Shown: positions 8,052 through 16,601, counted from the first letter of the stretch. The stretch: DNA of 64,000 nt from Alkalihalobacillus trypoxylicola (GCF_001590785.1 NZ_LTAO01000023.1:187142-251141); one strand, 5' to 3'. Translations and numbers: made by a program. The notes: generated from the letters alone by a model not told the origin.

Positions 8052-8929
8052 TGCTCTTCTCCTTTCGTCAGGTGGATAAATAATTCTTGCAACGTGATGG
8101 GACCAAGCTCCAGTTCATCTAAACTCGCTTTTCCTCTCTCGTCCTCATTTAAATCTCCATAAATCATTACTCTTTTTGTTCCACCTAAAACTTGTTCTTT
8201 TAATACTTTTTTATCTTTCACAAAAGACTCTACCTTAGCCGTAGCACCGGTAATCGATAAGCCTTTTTCTCGTAATGCCTCTGCACTATCATGAATAATG
8301 ACCTTTCCATCATCAATAATTAAGACTTCTTCAAACATCGATTCCATCTCTGAAATAAGGTGAGTTGATAGAATAAAGGTTCGTGGATACTCCATATAAT
8401 CTTTTAATACTTCTTCATAAAAAATTTCTCTAGCTGGTGCATCCATTCCTAGATACGCTTCATCAAATATCGTTATAGGCGCTCGCACAGATAGTCCTAA
8501 CACAACATGTAGTGCAGATTGTTTCCCCCTCGAAAGCTCGTATACTTTTTCCTTTACGTCAATTTTAAATTTCTTCAGTAACTCTAGCGCATACTCTTCA
8601 TCATATTGTGGTCTAAAACGACTATTCTCCTTTAACCAATTTTTAACCCTTTTTCCAACCTGCCATTCATCCATTTTTACATCTCTTATAAAAATGACCC
8701 TTTCAAGGTAGGCAGCGTTTTCGTAAATATCCTGATTATTCATAGTCGCACTTCCAGAAGTTGCTTTTCTAAACGTTGCTAATATCGATAATAAGGATGT
8801 TTTACCCGCACCATTTCTTCCTAGTAATCCATAGATTTTGTCTTCTTCTATTAAAAAGGAGATATCCTCAAGAATACGTTTGTTTCCTATTTTCAAAGAC
8901 ACTTTGTCTAGTTGCAGCTCATTTTCCAT
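8048..8929 (-). CDS. ABC transporter ATP-binding protein (YtrB-like)
   Basis: 293 residues from ATG 8929, which has better spacing to AAAGGAG than the ATG at 8938. Walker A is GRNGAGKTS. The signature helix reads LSRGKQSALH instead of LSGGQ, and Walker B ends in FDEA rather than DEP. Both deviations are common in ATPases linked to YtrA-type regulators. The C-terminal region (about 210-290) carries a domain seen in drug-export ATPases. It overlaps or abuts both neighbours, so it belongs to one operon with the GntR regulator and the permease. Likely drives export or membrane-stress relief (inference). Confidence 0.85.
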   Translation of the reverse strand: MENELQLDKVSLKIGNKRILEDISFLIEEDKIYGLLGRNGAGKTSLLSILATFRKATSGSATMNNQDIYENAAYLERVIFIRDVKMDEWQVGKRVKNWLKENSRFRPQYDEEYALELLKKFKIDVKEKVYELSRGKQSALHVVLGLSVRAPITIFDEAYLGMDAPAREIFYEEVLKDYMEYPRTFILSTHLISEMESMFEEVLIIDDGKVIIHDSAEALREKGLSITGATAKVESFVKDKKVLKEQVLGGTKRVMIYGDLNEDERGKASLDELELGPITLQELFIHLTKGEEQ

Positions 8930-8930
8930 T

Positions 8931-9302
8931 TTACTCATCTCCTTTCAATGTATCTATCATCGTTTTAATTTCTTCGATGGTTATGCCAAGTCTGTTCGCT
9001 TCTTGTAGCATGCTCCTCATATATTCCTCTTTAAAGGCTAGCTTTCTTTTTTCCTTCAAACGATTATAAGCACCCTCTGCCACAAACATTCCTACACCCC
9101 TTTTCTTGTATAAAACACCAGCATCTACTAATTGGTTAAATCCCTTCAATACTGTAGCCGGATTAATTTTATAATGCGAGACAAGCTGAGTGGTAGAAGG
9201 CACCTGTTCTCCTTCTTTTAAGTTTCCATTCACAACTTCATCTTCAATCATTTCTTTAATCTGCTGAAAGATTGGTTTATTTTCATCTAAGATTCTCCAC
9301 AT
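8931..9302 (-). CDS. GntR-family regulator, YtrA subfamily
   Basis: 123 residues: an N-terminal winged helix (about 8-75; PIFQQIKEMI, PSTTQLVSHYKINPATVLKGFNQLVDAGVLYKKRGVGMFV) and only a short C-terminal helical tail for dimerisation, the mark of the YtrA subfamily. It is first in an operon with an ABC ATPase and permease. The promoter has TTGACA and TATAGT with 17 bases between, and an operator-like TAGTTAACTA overlaps the -10, predicting autorepression. A highly similar promoter lies at 47168-47240 before another ABC pair with no regulator gene of its own, so this protein may control both. Confidence 0.9.
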   Translation of the reverse strand: MWRILDENKPIFQQIKEMIEDEVVNGNLKEGEQVPSTTQLVSHYKINPATVLKGFNQLVDAGVLYKKRGVGMFVAEGAYNRLKEKRKLAFKEEYMRSMLQEANRLGITIEEIKTMIDTLKGDE

Positions 9303-9333
9303 ATTGAACTCCCTTCTATCAATATGGTTACTT

Positions 9334-9383
9334 GGTTAGTTACTTATGTAGTTAACTATATACCCATTATCGTCATATGTCAA
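9334..9383 (-). promoter_or_regulatory. GntR operon promoter and operator
   Basis: Minus strand: -35 TTGACA at 9383..9378, 17-base spacer, -10 TATAGT at 9360..9355. The downstream segment 9334-9357 contains TTAGTTAC and TAGTTAACTA repeats overlapping the -10, a plausible YtrA-type operator. About 85 bases here align with 47168-47250. Confidence 0.8.
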
Positions 9384-9497
9384 TCTTCTTTATCAATAAA
9401 AATAGAAATAGGCTCATTTAGTGCTAAACTTCAAATAAAGCAAAGTTAAAAGTAGCCCCCAAAAAACTTCCTTGAAAAATCTCCATTTAACTAAATC

Positions 9498-9993
9498 AAT
9501 TTCATCATTCATATCTTATAATGAAAACCGAGTGGTTAGGTTTTTGATTTTCACTTTAGGCAGATGCTTTCCCAAGGCTTGTCTTCAGCTAACTCTGACT
9601 ACGCAGAGCTTCGTCAGAGTGGATCTTCAGACTGCGCTGATCCTTTGGGAGTCACTACCTACCGTTTCAATCAAGAAGTGAATTCACAAACTTTCAGACA
9701 TTTTTAAATGAATGGTCGGTTTCGTTCACTTAAACCCATTTCATCCTTCGTATCTTTTAATGACAACCGGTCGATTTGGTTTTTGATTTTCACTTTAGGT
9801 AGATGCTTTCCCAAGGGCTTGTCTTCAGCTAACTCTGACTATTCAGTGTGTCGTCAGAGTGGATCTTCAGACTGCGCTGATCCTTTGGGAGTCACTACCT
9901 ACCGTTTCAATCAAGAAGTTAATTCGCAAACGTTTAAAATATATTTTATAAGAAACGTTCGGTTTTATTCGTTTATAGAGAATTGATGAAATT
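9498..9993 (+). repeat. Family A repeat, composite with two cores (copies A3 and A4)
   Basis: Opposite in orientation to the 2001-2446 copy. Two cores (about 9558-9664 and 9797-9904) each run from AGG(T/C)AGATGCTTTCCC to GGGAGTCACTACCT. Copy A4 differs in the loop of the inner hairpin (ATTCAGTGTG in place of ACGCAGAGCT) while the ACTCTGAC/GTCAGAGT stem is kept. The outer ends are TTTCATCATTC at left and ATTGATGAAATT at right, inverted repeats of each other. CATTTAACTAA occurs at 9484-9494 and again at 9994-10004, directly flanking the element, which suggests a target-site duplication. Confidence 0.8.
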
Positions 9994-10040
9994 CATTTAA
10001 CTAAGAAGCTAGTTTTCATAGGAGACTTTACAAAAACAAC

Positions 10041-10085
10041 AGGACCCTCCATCTTTTGATAAGAAGGAAGGTCCTATTTGTGTAT
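10041..10085 (-). terminator. Probable terminator, possibly of the HAD gene
   Basis: AGGACC...AGGTCCT hairpin with an internal GGAGGG/CTTCC pairing. On the minus strand it is followed by GTTGTTTTTG. It lies about 90 bases past the restored HAD stop. Confidence 0.5.
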
Positions 10086-10166
10086 GTATCCATTATATGC
10101 TTTCATATTTCACTACAATAACCAATGCTTCCATCTTCTGATAAAAGCGATCGCTATGCTTAGTTC

Positions 10167-10834
10167 CTAATGATTCATCATAATAGGAACGATTTCATTT
10201 AACTCTTTTATTTCATAATCGGCTTCATTTACATGCTTCTCACCGTTATTTTTCCAAATAGTTTTCATACCTATATCTTTAGCTGCTTTAATATCGTTAA
10301 TAGGATGGTCTCCAATAAAATAGCTTCACTCGCCGTAACGTCTAATTCTTTTAATGCTAATTCAAAAATTCGTGAATCGGGCTTTTTTATACCTTCCCAT
10401 TCTGATATGTATATCTTTTTAAAATATTTTTCTATATGTAATGCTTCAATATTTCGATATTGAAAAGACCCAAAACCATTACTAATAATCGCCATCAAAT
10501 ACCCTTTTTCATGCAACTTTTCTAATGTTTCATGCATATACGGAAAGGCTTTTGCACTTTTAAAAAAGAGATTTATATAATCTTCAAGAAGAGTATTAAC
10601 AAAACAATGATTGATTCCATTTTCTTGTAAAAGCTGCGTATATACTTTATCCTTCCACACATAGCCTCTCTGGTCAAGTTCAATAAATCTCTGAATAAAC
10701 ACGCTTTTATTAATTGTTTTTAAAATGGATAACTGCCGTTCATATTGATTCACTAAAAAATTTAACAAAGATTCACTTCTATTTAATAAAGTTTCATCTA
10801 AATCAAAACATATAGCTTTTATCAATAAAATCAC
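10167..10834 (-). pseudogene. HAD-superfamily hydrolase (YjjG-like) with a frameshift
   Basis: Reads as a HAD subfamily IA phosphatase: motif I FDLDETLL (nucleophile Asp), motif II IISNGFG, motif III Lys in GIKKPDSRIF. About codon 174 (near 10313) the frame is lost and a stop follows at 10271. In the next frame the expected motif IV continues as GDHPINDIKAAKDIG, then MKTIWKNNG, to a stop at 10167. Inserting one base in the T-rich stretch near 10313-10322 restores a protein of about 222 residues. Either a recent pseudogene, a sequencing error, or programmed slippage (least likely). Role if intact: small phosphometabolite or nucleotide phosphatase. Confidence 0.8.
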
Positions 10835-10945
10835 TCCCCGTTTATTCTTCCTCTAGTCTAACACTAATTGGTAATAGAATATTTTTTTCCATGACATGTA
10901 TCATTCTGTTATAATGTAATGCAATAAAAGGGGGAGAGAACTAAT

Positions 10946-11341
10946 ATGATTACATATAGTAAAGATTCGAAAATTTCTGCAAATCAACTTTCTGATATCT
11001 TCAAAAGCTCAGGAATTAAGAGGCCCTATAACGATATAGCTAGGCTTCAGAAAATGCTGGATCAAGCTGATTTATTGATTACCGCATGGGATCAAGATAA
11101 ACCAGTAGGTGTAGCAAGAGCCTTAACTGATTTTAGTTATTGTTGCTACCTATCTGACCTTGCTGTTAATGATCAATATCAAAAGCATGGAATCGGTAAA
11201 CAGCTAATCTCACTTGTTCAGGAAGAAATCGGTCAAGAGGTTGCTCTTTTGTTGTTATCGGCGCCAAACGCAATGGACTATTATCCTAAAATCGGCTTTC
11301 AAACGGTCAAGAATGGCTTCATTATACCAAGAGAAAAATAA
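10946..11341 (+). CDS. GNAT-family N-acetyltransferase
   Basis: 131 residues with the GNAT core. Motif A DLAVNDQYQKHGIGKQLI carries the acetyl-CoA pyrophosphate loop (Q-K-H-G-I-G). Motif B LLSAPNAMDYYPKIGF follows. Compact members of this type acetylate small amines or peptides, but the substrate cannot be read from sequence. ATG is preceded by GGGGGAGAG. Divergent from the frameshifted HAD gene, and followed by a family B repeat that supplies a terminator hairpin. Confidence 0.85.
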   Translation: MITYSKDSKISANQLSDIFKSSGIKRPYNDIARLQKMLDQADLLITAWDQDKPVGVARALTDFSYCCYLSDLAVNDQYQKHGIGKQLISLVQEEIGQEVALLLLSAPNAMDYYPKIGFQTVKNGFIIPREK

Positions 11342-11389
11342 GTGAGTGAGACATCCCGTTTTAAAATGGTACATATCAAATAACAAACA

Positions 11390-11684
11390 ATGAGGCCGAG
11401 ACTATAACTGTCTTAAGATGATTATGTGAGAGAAAATTGAAACTGATGTGGAATGGATGCAAACACTAAACCCTCCTTACTGTGTGAAAGGAGGGTTTTT
11501 TTACGGGTAAGATTCCATATGAAAGGCGTAAGCAGGACTCCAGTGGGAGGAAGTGGCTATGCCGAAATCCACTTAAAAAAGTTTGTTCAGCAGCACCCTA
11601 CCGGACGCGAAGTGTCTTGATGGAGAACAGCAGGGCACCTAACATGTGTGCAAGCATTCATTCGTTAGTATTGTCGCAGTCTCG
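11390..11684 (+). repeat. Family B repeat, copy B1
   Basis: Starts TGAGGCCGAGAC, then a CCCTCCTT/AAGGAGGG hairpin with T-run at 11468-11502 (a working intrinsic terminator by appearance), then the conserved block ACTCCAGTGGGAGGAAGTGG with ATGCCGAAATCCACTT, a CACCCTACCGGAC block, and the end CACCTAACATGTGTG...AGTATTGTC. Related copies are at 17487-17773, 32171-32479, 50660-50903 and 61250-61572. No coding capacity. Confidence 0.8.
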
Positions 11685-11795
11685 TTACATTTAAAATTTT
11701 TAAATAAACCTATCAGAATATCTTTAGGAGAGCAAACAACTGGAATTTCATGTGTTTTCTCCCCTCTTTTTTTACATAAGCATTGCTCATTTTAT

Positions 11796-13403
11796 TTATT
11801 CTTTCTCTTTTTTCGTTTTATCCTGCTTTTTCTTTTGCTTATCTAGATTCCTTTGTTTCTTTTCTTGTTCTTTACGCCAACGTTTCCATTCACGCTGTTC
11901 TTTTCGCTCTGCAGCTTCTTCTCTTAGTCTCTCCTGTTGAAGCGCCTTAAATAAGGATATGACCATCAAAATCATAATAATGGAAAAAGGGAAAGCCACC
12001 AAAATCATCGTATTTTGAATTCCCTGCAAGCCACCACTATATAACAGTACAGCTGCTGTTCCGGACATAAATACTCCCCAAATAATCTTAATTCTATTAT
12101 GCGGATTCAATGAACCTTGTGTTGACTGACTGCCCAAAACAAACGTTGCCGAATCTGCAGATGTAATAAAGAAAATCGCAATAGCCACAATGGTTATATA
12201 AGACATAATTGTACCAATAGGCATGTTCTCCATTACGCCAAACAGAACTTTTTCCTCTGTTAAAGAAGAAACAATGGTCCCGGCGCTCTCTAATGTTATA
12301 GCGGTACCTCCAATAAAAGAGAACCAAATGAAACCCATAACAGAAGGTACAACGAGGACGGCTACAACAAATTCACGTAACGTTCTTCCTCTTGATACTC
12401 TCGCAATAAAGCTTCCTACAAATGGTGACCAAGCCATCCACCATGCCCAATAAAACAATGTCCAATCATTAATCCACTGTCTCTCTTCTTCATTAGTAGG
12501 TGCCAATCGAAAACTCAATCTAGGAAGATTTTGTATGTAATTTCCAAGCGTATTTGTAAATAAATTAAACGAAAATATTGTGGAACCAAATATTAAGAAG
12601 TATAGAAAGATAACTCCAACAACGCCCATATTTACCGTACTTAAAATTCGAATTCCTTTGTCTAGCCCTGTACTTGCAGATATTAGATATAAAACTGTTG
12701 CAATCACAATGATTAATAGCTGCATCCAAAAGCTATTTGGCAGTCCTGTAAGGAATGAAATACCCCCATTCATTTGAGCCGCGCCAAAACCAAGTGTAGT
12801 CGCTACACCTGAAAGAGTAGCAATTATTGCAACAATATCTATTGTTTTACCTAATCTTCCATCCATATTCCATAATGGAGATAAAGTAGCACTGATTAAG
12901 CCCTTTTTGTCTTTTCGATAACTAAAATAAGCAATACAAATGGCAATTATCGCATAGATACTCCAGCCATGAAGGCCCCAATGTAAAAAAACATAAACCA
13001 TGGCATCTGTAGCAGCTTGACCGGTGCCTTCTTCAGCCATTGGTGCATTTATCGCATAATGAGCAATAGGCTCTGCTGCCCCAAAAAACAATAAACCAAC
13101 ACCTAGGCCAGCTGTAAACAAAAAGGCAATCCAAGTGGGATAATTATATTCTGGTCGATCATCATCTTTCCCTAATCTCACTTTTCCAAAAGGCGAAAAG
13201 ACAAATACCAGACAAACGATTAAAAACATGGTTACGACAATCATATAGTACCAACCAAAAGTATCAGATATAAATGCTTGAGCTTTTGCTGTTATGGTTT
13301 CAAGTGAATCTGGCCAAATGACTCCTGTTAAAATTAAAATTGTTAATATTCCTATAGTCCAATAAAATACGGACCCAACCTGACTTGCTTCTTTCTTCTT
13401 CAT
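11796..13403 (-). CDS. BCCT-family betaine/choline/carnitine-type transporter
   Basis: 535 residues, 12 predicted transmembrane helices. The glycine motif in TM3 is AGLGVGLLFFGAAEP, and the family signature WTLFYWAWWMAWSPFVGSFIARVSRGR is present with the Trp residues of the betaine-binding box. The Gly-rich motif resembles sodium-coupled glycine betaine carriers such as OpuD and BetP. The cytoplasmic C-terminus (last 45 residues) is extremely charged, rich in Lys/Arg/Glu, like the osmosensing tail of BetP. Role inferred: compatible-solute uptake under osmotic stress. Which betaine is unknown. Monocistronic. Confidence 0.9.
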   Translation of the reverse strand: MKKKEASQVGSVFYWTIGILTILILTGVIWPDSLETITAKAQAFISDTFGWYYMIVVTMFLIVCLVFVFSPFGKVRLGKDDDRPEYNYPTWIAFLFTAGLGVGLLFFGAAEPIAHYAINAPMAEEGTGQAATDAMVYVFLHWGLHGWSIYAIIAICIAYFSYRKDKKGLISATLSPLWNMDGRLGKTIDIVAIIATLSGVATTLGFGAAQMNGGISFLTGLPNSFWMQLLIIVIATVLYLISASTGLDKGIRILSTVNMGVVGVIFLYFLIFGSTIFSFNLFTNTLGNYIQNLPRLSFRLAPTNEEERQWINDWTLFYWAWWMAWSPFVGSFIARVSRGRTLREFVVAVLVVPSVMGFIWFSFIGGTAITLESAGTIVSSLTEEKVLFGVMENMPIGTIMSYITIVAIAIFFITSADSATFVLGSQSTQGSLNPHNRIKIIWGVFMSGTAAVLLYSGGLQGIQNTMILVAFPFSIIMILMVISLFKALQQERLREEAAERKEQREWKRWRKEQEKKQRNLDKQKKKQDKTKKEKE

Positions 13404-13501
13404 TTGCTTGCTCCTTCTGGTAGTTTCGATCTTAATGGTAGGTTTACCAAATTAAAGAGATTCATGAATTTCAAATTAAAAAGTAAGTAAAGCATGAAAA
13501 A

Positions 13502-13528
13502 GCATTGACCTACCGGACAATGCACCAT
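13502..13528 (-). terminator. Terminator of the RimJ-type acetyltransferase gene
   Basis: GCATTG/CAATGC stem with inner CCG pairing. On the minus strand it is followed by TTTTTC. It lies directly after the stop at 13529. Confidence 0.7.
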
Positions 13529-14017
13529 CTACTTATGCTCATCATAATCCTCTTTTAAAATCGAATATATCTTTATGTTTTGGTGAATACCCTTTATATA
13601 TTTATATTTCCTCATTTTTCCTTCATAGAGCATTCCCGATTTTTCCATTACCTTAGCTGAACCGATATTTTCTTCAAAGCACTTTGCTTCTAAACGAACT
13701 AAATTCATCTTTTCAAAACCAAACTGTATTAAAGCTTTAACAGCTTCTGTCATAACTCCTTTGTTCCAATAACTCTCGTTAAGTACATAACCTAATTCAG
13801 CCCGACGATCTTGGATATTCCAATTAACGAAATCAACATTTCCTATTACATCACCAGTTTTTCTCCATTCAATTGCCCAAGGAGATATTTGTTGCTGTTC
13901 ATATTGCTGTAAAATTTGTTCGATAAATCGCTCAGCATCGTCATAAGACGAATACGTATCCCATGTGACATATTTTGTTACATTTTCATTTGAGCCGTAT
14001 GCATATAAAGATTCCAA
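13529..14017 (-). CDS. RimJ/RimL-type GNAT acetyltransferase with an upstream extension lacking a normal start
   Basis: From TTG 14017 the protein has 162 residues with GNAT motifs (RRAELGYVLNESYWNKGVMTEAV; VRLEAKCFEENIGSAKVMEKSGM). Homology evidently begins earlier: the same frame continues 28 codons upstream and encodes EIKTERLRLRKWKKED, the standard first beta-strand of this family. No ATG/GTG/TTG exists there. The only codon with good spacing from the GGGGG at about 14106-14110 is ATA at 14099-14101, which could be a mutated ATG or a rare start. Starting at 14017 would remove the first strand. Possible recent start-codon loss. Confidence 0.75.
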   Translation of the reverse strand: MESLYAYGSNENVTKYVTWDTYSSYDDAERFIEQILQQYEQQQISPWAIEWRKTGDVIGNVDFVNWNIQDRRAELGYVLNESYWNKGVMTEAVKALIQFGFEKMNLVRLEAKCFEENIGSAKVMEKSGMLYEGKMRKYKYIKGIHQNIKIYSILKEDYDEHK

Positions 14018-14174
14018 ATCTTCTTTTTTCCATTTTCTTAGTCTAAGACGTTCTGTTTTTATCTCAGGTAAATCTCCATAAATATCTTGTACTCTGATTA
14101 TAAATACCCCCTTATAAAAAATGTTAACCCTATTATAATAAAATACATATAAACGTAAAGTCTTTTTTTAAAAC

Positions 14175-14200
14175 TGTAAGTTTTTTTGAGGATAATCGTC
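14175..14200 (+). promoter_or_regulatory. Candidate ECF-type autoregulatory promoter
   Basis: TGTAAG at 14175-14180, 16-base spacer, CGTC at 14197-14200, 26 bases before the sigma gene. This resembles the TGAAAC-N16-CGTC pattern of Bacillus ECF sigma factors. The same layout lies before the second ECF gene (59024-59049). Confidence 0.6.
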
Positions 14201-14226
14201 TAATAGATAGGAGGGGATGAGATGGG

Positions 14227-14748
14227 ATGGAAAAAACTATAGTAGAAACCTGGTTTGAGCTTTATGAAACTGATATTACTAGTTACCTCATTTACTATAC
14301 CGGTAAAGTTGATGTTGAGGATTTGGTACAAGATACTTTTTTAATTGCGCTCAAAAAAATGAATCAATTTAAAAAACAATCGAACCCTAAAACTTGGCTT
14401 ATATCCATTGCTCGAAACCAAGTAATTGACAAATATCGAAGGCAAGAACTATTAAAACGAATTCTAAGTAAAATAAAAGAAGAGCCTATTTATTACGAAT
14501 GTATCGAGAAGAAATCACTAACAAAACTAGAACATGAAGAGCTCTATACGGCAATTCTACAGCTAAAGCCATTTTATAGAGAAGTCGTTATTTTGAGAGG
14601 TATTTTAGAGATTCCAGCAAAAGAGGTAGGGCAAATTCTCCAATGCCGTTTGAATAAAGTTCATGTTACTTACCATCGAGCATTGAAGCAATTAAAAATA
14701 CAATTAATGAAGGAAGGACAATTTAATGAATACCGAACCCATTCGTAA
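14227..14748 (+). CDS. ECF (group 4) RNA polymerase sigma factor
   Basis: 173 residues. Sigma region 2 (about 10-80) contains DVEDLVQDTFLIALKK and PKTWLISIARNQVIDKYRR. Region 4 (about 112-165) has LKPFYREVVILRGILEIPAKEVGQIL and a recognition-helix-like segment LNKVHVTYHRALKQLK. ATG 14227 is chosen because an ATG five bases upstream gives an immediate stop. The RBS is AGGAGGGGATG. The 3' end overlaps the next gene, a membrane-anchored candidate anti-sigma factor, by 23 bases. An ECF-type promoter just upstream suggests autoregulation. Confidence 0.9.
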   Translation: MEKTIVETWFELYETDITSYLIYYTGKVDVEDLVQDTFLIALKKMNQFKKQSNPKTWLISIARNQVIDKYRRQELLKRILSKIKEEPIYYECIEKKSLTKLEHEELYTAILQLKPFYREVVILRGILEIPAKEVGQILQCRLNKVHVTYHRALKQLKIQLMKEGQFNEYRTHS

Positions 14749-15610
14749 GTCCTTAAGTCAGCTTTCTAAACATTCATTAAACCAAGAACAAAAACAAAGA
14801 ATTTTATTTAAAATCAGAGAGCAAACCAAACCGCAAAAAAGATTAAACTCATATATTCTTTATCCTGTTTCTCTTTTATTATTTTCATTAACAAGCTTTT
14901 TACTTTTAGTAATCATCCAACCTTACTCTGGGTCTCAGGATAATCAAGCCTCTATTAATGCTCCGCAGGCTAGTTCATTTTATAATGAGGAATTGAAACA
15001 AGAGCTTTATGGTATCGAAAATGAAGTAGGGATTATTGGTCATACCCCTTTTGTTGCAGAAGATAAAACGAGAGTGGCAAAAATTTTGCTCTATTTATGG
15101 ATTAATCAAAGTATAACAACAGAAAGCGTATTAGAAATACGAGCAACAAATGCCAATGAGGAGCAAGTTCTGCTATTAGAAGGAGAAATATTACCCTTCT
15201 CAGAAGGTGGTTCTATCATCACCTCTTTTAATTCTTTTCCAAAGGAAGGATTGTGGCAATTAGATTTTTATTTAGAAAATAAGAAGTTAGCAAGCTTTAC
15301 TACAAGCGTATTACCGCCCTTTCCGACATCTGAGAACTTTCAAGTAATCACTCACCCCATGGAGACAGGTGTAAATGAATCCAATGAATGGTTCATTGAA
15401 AGTAAACAGCAAGAGCCTCTCATTGAGGTGGATCTTTATAATCGTCAAAATGTTCTCGTTTCTTCTTATATTTTCCCTCTTGACCATTCCGTTATTGAAA
15501 GTGATACAGGAGAAAATATATATCGTTATCATTATACTTTGTCATTACCGAAAGAAGATCAATACTATTTCATGATTAACGGTGAAAGAACGAATGTATT
15601 TTCGAATTAA
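14726..15610 (+). CDS. Membrane-anchored protein, candidate anti-sigma factor for the preceding ECF sigma
   Basis: 294 residues. The N-terminal 40 are cytoplasmic, helical and polar (IRKSLSQLSKHSLNQEQKQRILFKIREQ), one transmembrane helix spans about 45-66, and about 225 residues face outside. There is no zinc-finger HxxxCxxC. The extracellular part is rich in beta-strand and I do not recognise its domain. The 23-base overlap with the sigma gene and the topology are those of an ECF anti-sigma factor; the function is inferred from these. The inducing signal is presumably sensed outside the membrane. Confidence 0.65.
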   Translation: MNTEPIRKSLSQLSKHSLNQEQKQRILFKIREQTKPQKRLNSYILYPVSLLLFSLTSFLLLVIIQPYSGSQDNQASINAPQASSFYNEELKQELYGIENEVGIIGHTPFVAEDKTRVAKILLYLWINQSITTESVLEIRATNANEEQVLLLEGEILPFSEGGSIITSFNSFPKEGLWQLDFYLENKKLASFTTSVLPPFPTSENFQVITHPMETGVNESNEWFIESKQQEPLIEVDLYNRQNVLVSSYIFPLDHSVIESDTGENIYRYHYTLSLPKEDQYYFMINGERTNVFSN

Positions 15611-15642
15611 AAAAAGCGGAGCAGCCTGACTCCGCTTTTTGC
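15611..15642. terminator. Bidirectional terminator between convergent genes
   Basis: AAAAAGCGGAG/CTCCGCTTTTT perfect stem with A- and T-runs, directly after the anti-sigma candidate stop. Confidence 0.85.
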
Positions 15643-15654
15643 CTTTAAATCTCT

Positions 15655-16320
15655 CTATACAGCATCTGACACTATATAAACATAATCAGGAACACCTTTT
15701 TTTTGCGCTACCTCTTTTACAGCAACATACCTAAAGAAACTCCTAAGCTTTTTCACAAAATGAGGTGATTCTGTTGCACTCCAAAAAGTTAGTATTCCAC
15801 CTTCTTTTAAGAGTCCTATTAATTCGCCCATCCCTTTTAAAGAGTATAAATGATTATTTTCTTCGGCAACGGTCCAATCAGGTCCATTATCGATATCTAA
15901 ACAAATAACATCATATTTTGAGTTACTTGCTTTCATATATTGAATGAAGTCATCATGTATAATAGTCGTTCTTGGGTCCTTAAGAGCATTAGACGAGAAT
16001 TGCGATAAGTGCTTCTCATTCCATTTAATAATAGCTTCTTCTATTTCAATGACATCTACTTGTTTTACCTTAGGATTACTTAAAGCCTGAGCTAAGGAAA
16101 AGCCCACTCCTAATCCACCTATTAGAACAGAGTGAGGATTATCCACATAATCTAAAGCTGCTTTTACTAATAGCCTTTCTGATTCTCCATTATATGTAGC
16201 CATTAAGAAGGTACCATTATATATGATTTCGTAATCACCATTTCTTTTTTGTAATTGAATCATTCCTCTCTCCGTATGACATCGTTCAATCACTTCTGGT
16301 AGATTGTCCATAAAATTCAT
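15655..16320 (-). CDS. Spermidine-synthase-like SAM-fold protein
   Basis: 221 residues with a Rossmann fold of the SpeE type: glycine loop LIGGLGVGFSLAQAL, acidic motif VDVIEIEEAIIKW, then DDFIQYM and a YDVICLDIDNGPDW segment. The N-terminal tetramerisation domain of true spermidine synthases is nearly absent (first 45 residues only), and the catalytic motif is DIDNGP rather than DSSDP. It is therefore probably a spermidine-synthase-like methyltransferase or inactive paralog, not a proven aminopropyltransferase. Convergent with the anti-sigma candidate gene, monocistronic. Confidence 0.75.
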   Translation of the reverse strand: MNFMDNLPEVIERCHTERGMIQLQKRNGDYEIIYNGTFLMATYNGESERLLVKAALDYVDNPHSVLIGGLGVGFSLAQALSNPKVKQVDVIEIEEAIIKWNEKHLSQFSSNALKDPRTTIIHDDFIQYMKASNSKYDVICLDIDNGPDWTVAEENNHLYSLKGMGELIGLLKEGGILTFWSATESPHFVKKLRSFFRYVAVKEVAQKKGVPDYVYIVSDAV

Positions 16321-16439
16321 CCCCTATCTATTCAGAATCATTATATTAATCATAGCAAAGTTTTTATAATCATTGTAATATTTAGACTTTTTTCAGATAT
16401 TGAAATATTAACCAACTATTAAAAACCTCGCTCTATCTA

Positions 16440-16467
16440 TTGACTTTTCGAGTGGTTATGCTATTCT
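16440..16467 (+). promoter_or_regulatory. Promoter of the folD transcript
   Basis: TTGACT at 16440-16445, 16-base spacer, extended -10 TG-C-TATTCT ending at 16467. Transcription would begin about 15 bases before the riboswitch P1 stem. Confidence 0.65.
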
Positions 16468-16485
16468 TTGGATGTAAAATAAGTA

Positions 16486-16601
16486 AGAAACACAGTAACT
16501 GACGACAAAAGTGGAAAAAACCACAAGGGAGCTGTGTTTATATATGTCGGGTCGTCTGGGCAGGGATAAGAAATGGTAACAGGTTTCTTATCTCTTTTTT
16601 T
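16486..16601 (+). ncRNA. ZTP/ZMP (pfl) riboswitch with intrinsic terminator
   Basis: P1 arms AAACACAG (16488-16495) and CTGTGTTT (16532-16539). Between them are the conserved AACTGACGAC, a GTGG/CCAC hairpin (16511-16524) and GGGAGC (16527-16532). The second subdomain carries GTCGTCTGGGCA at 16551-16562, whose GTCGTC is complementary to GACGAC at 16501-16506 (pseudoknot). A terminator GATAAGAAA/TTTCTTATC plus seven Ts follows at 16565-16601, just before the folD RBS. This matches the known pfl motif, which senses ZMP/ZTP when 10-formyl-THF is short and activates folate one-carbon genes by blocking termination. Confidence 0.9.
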
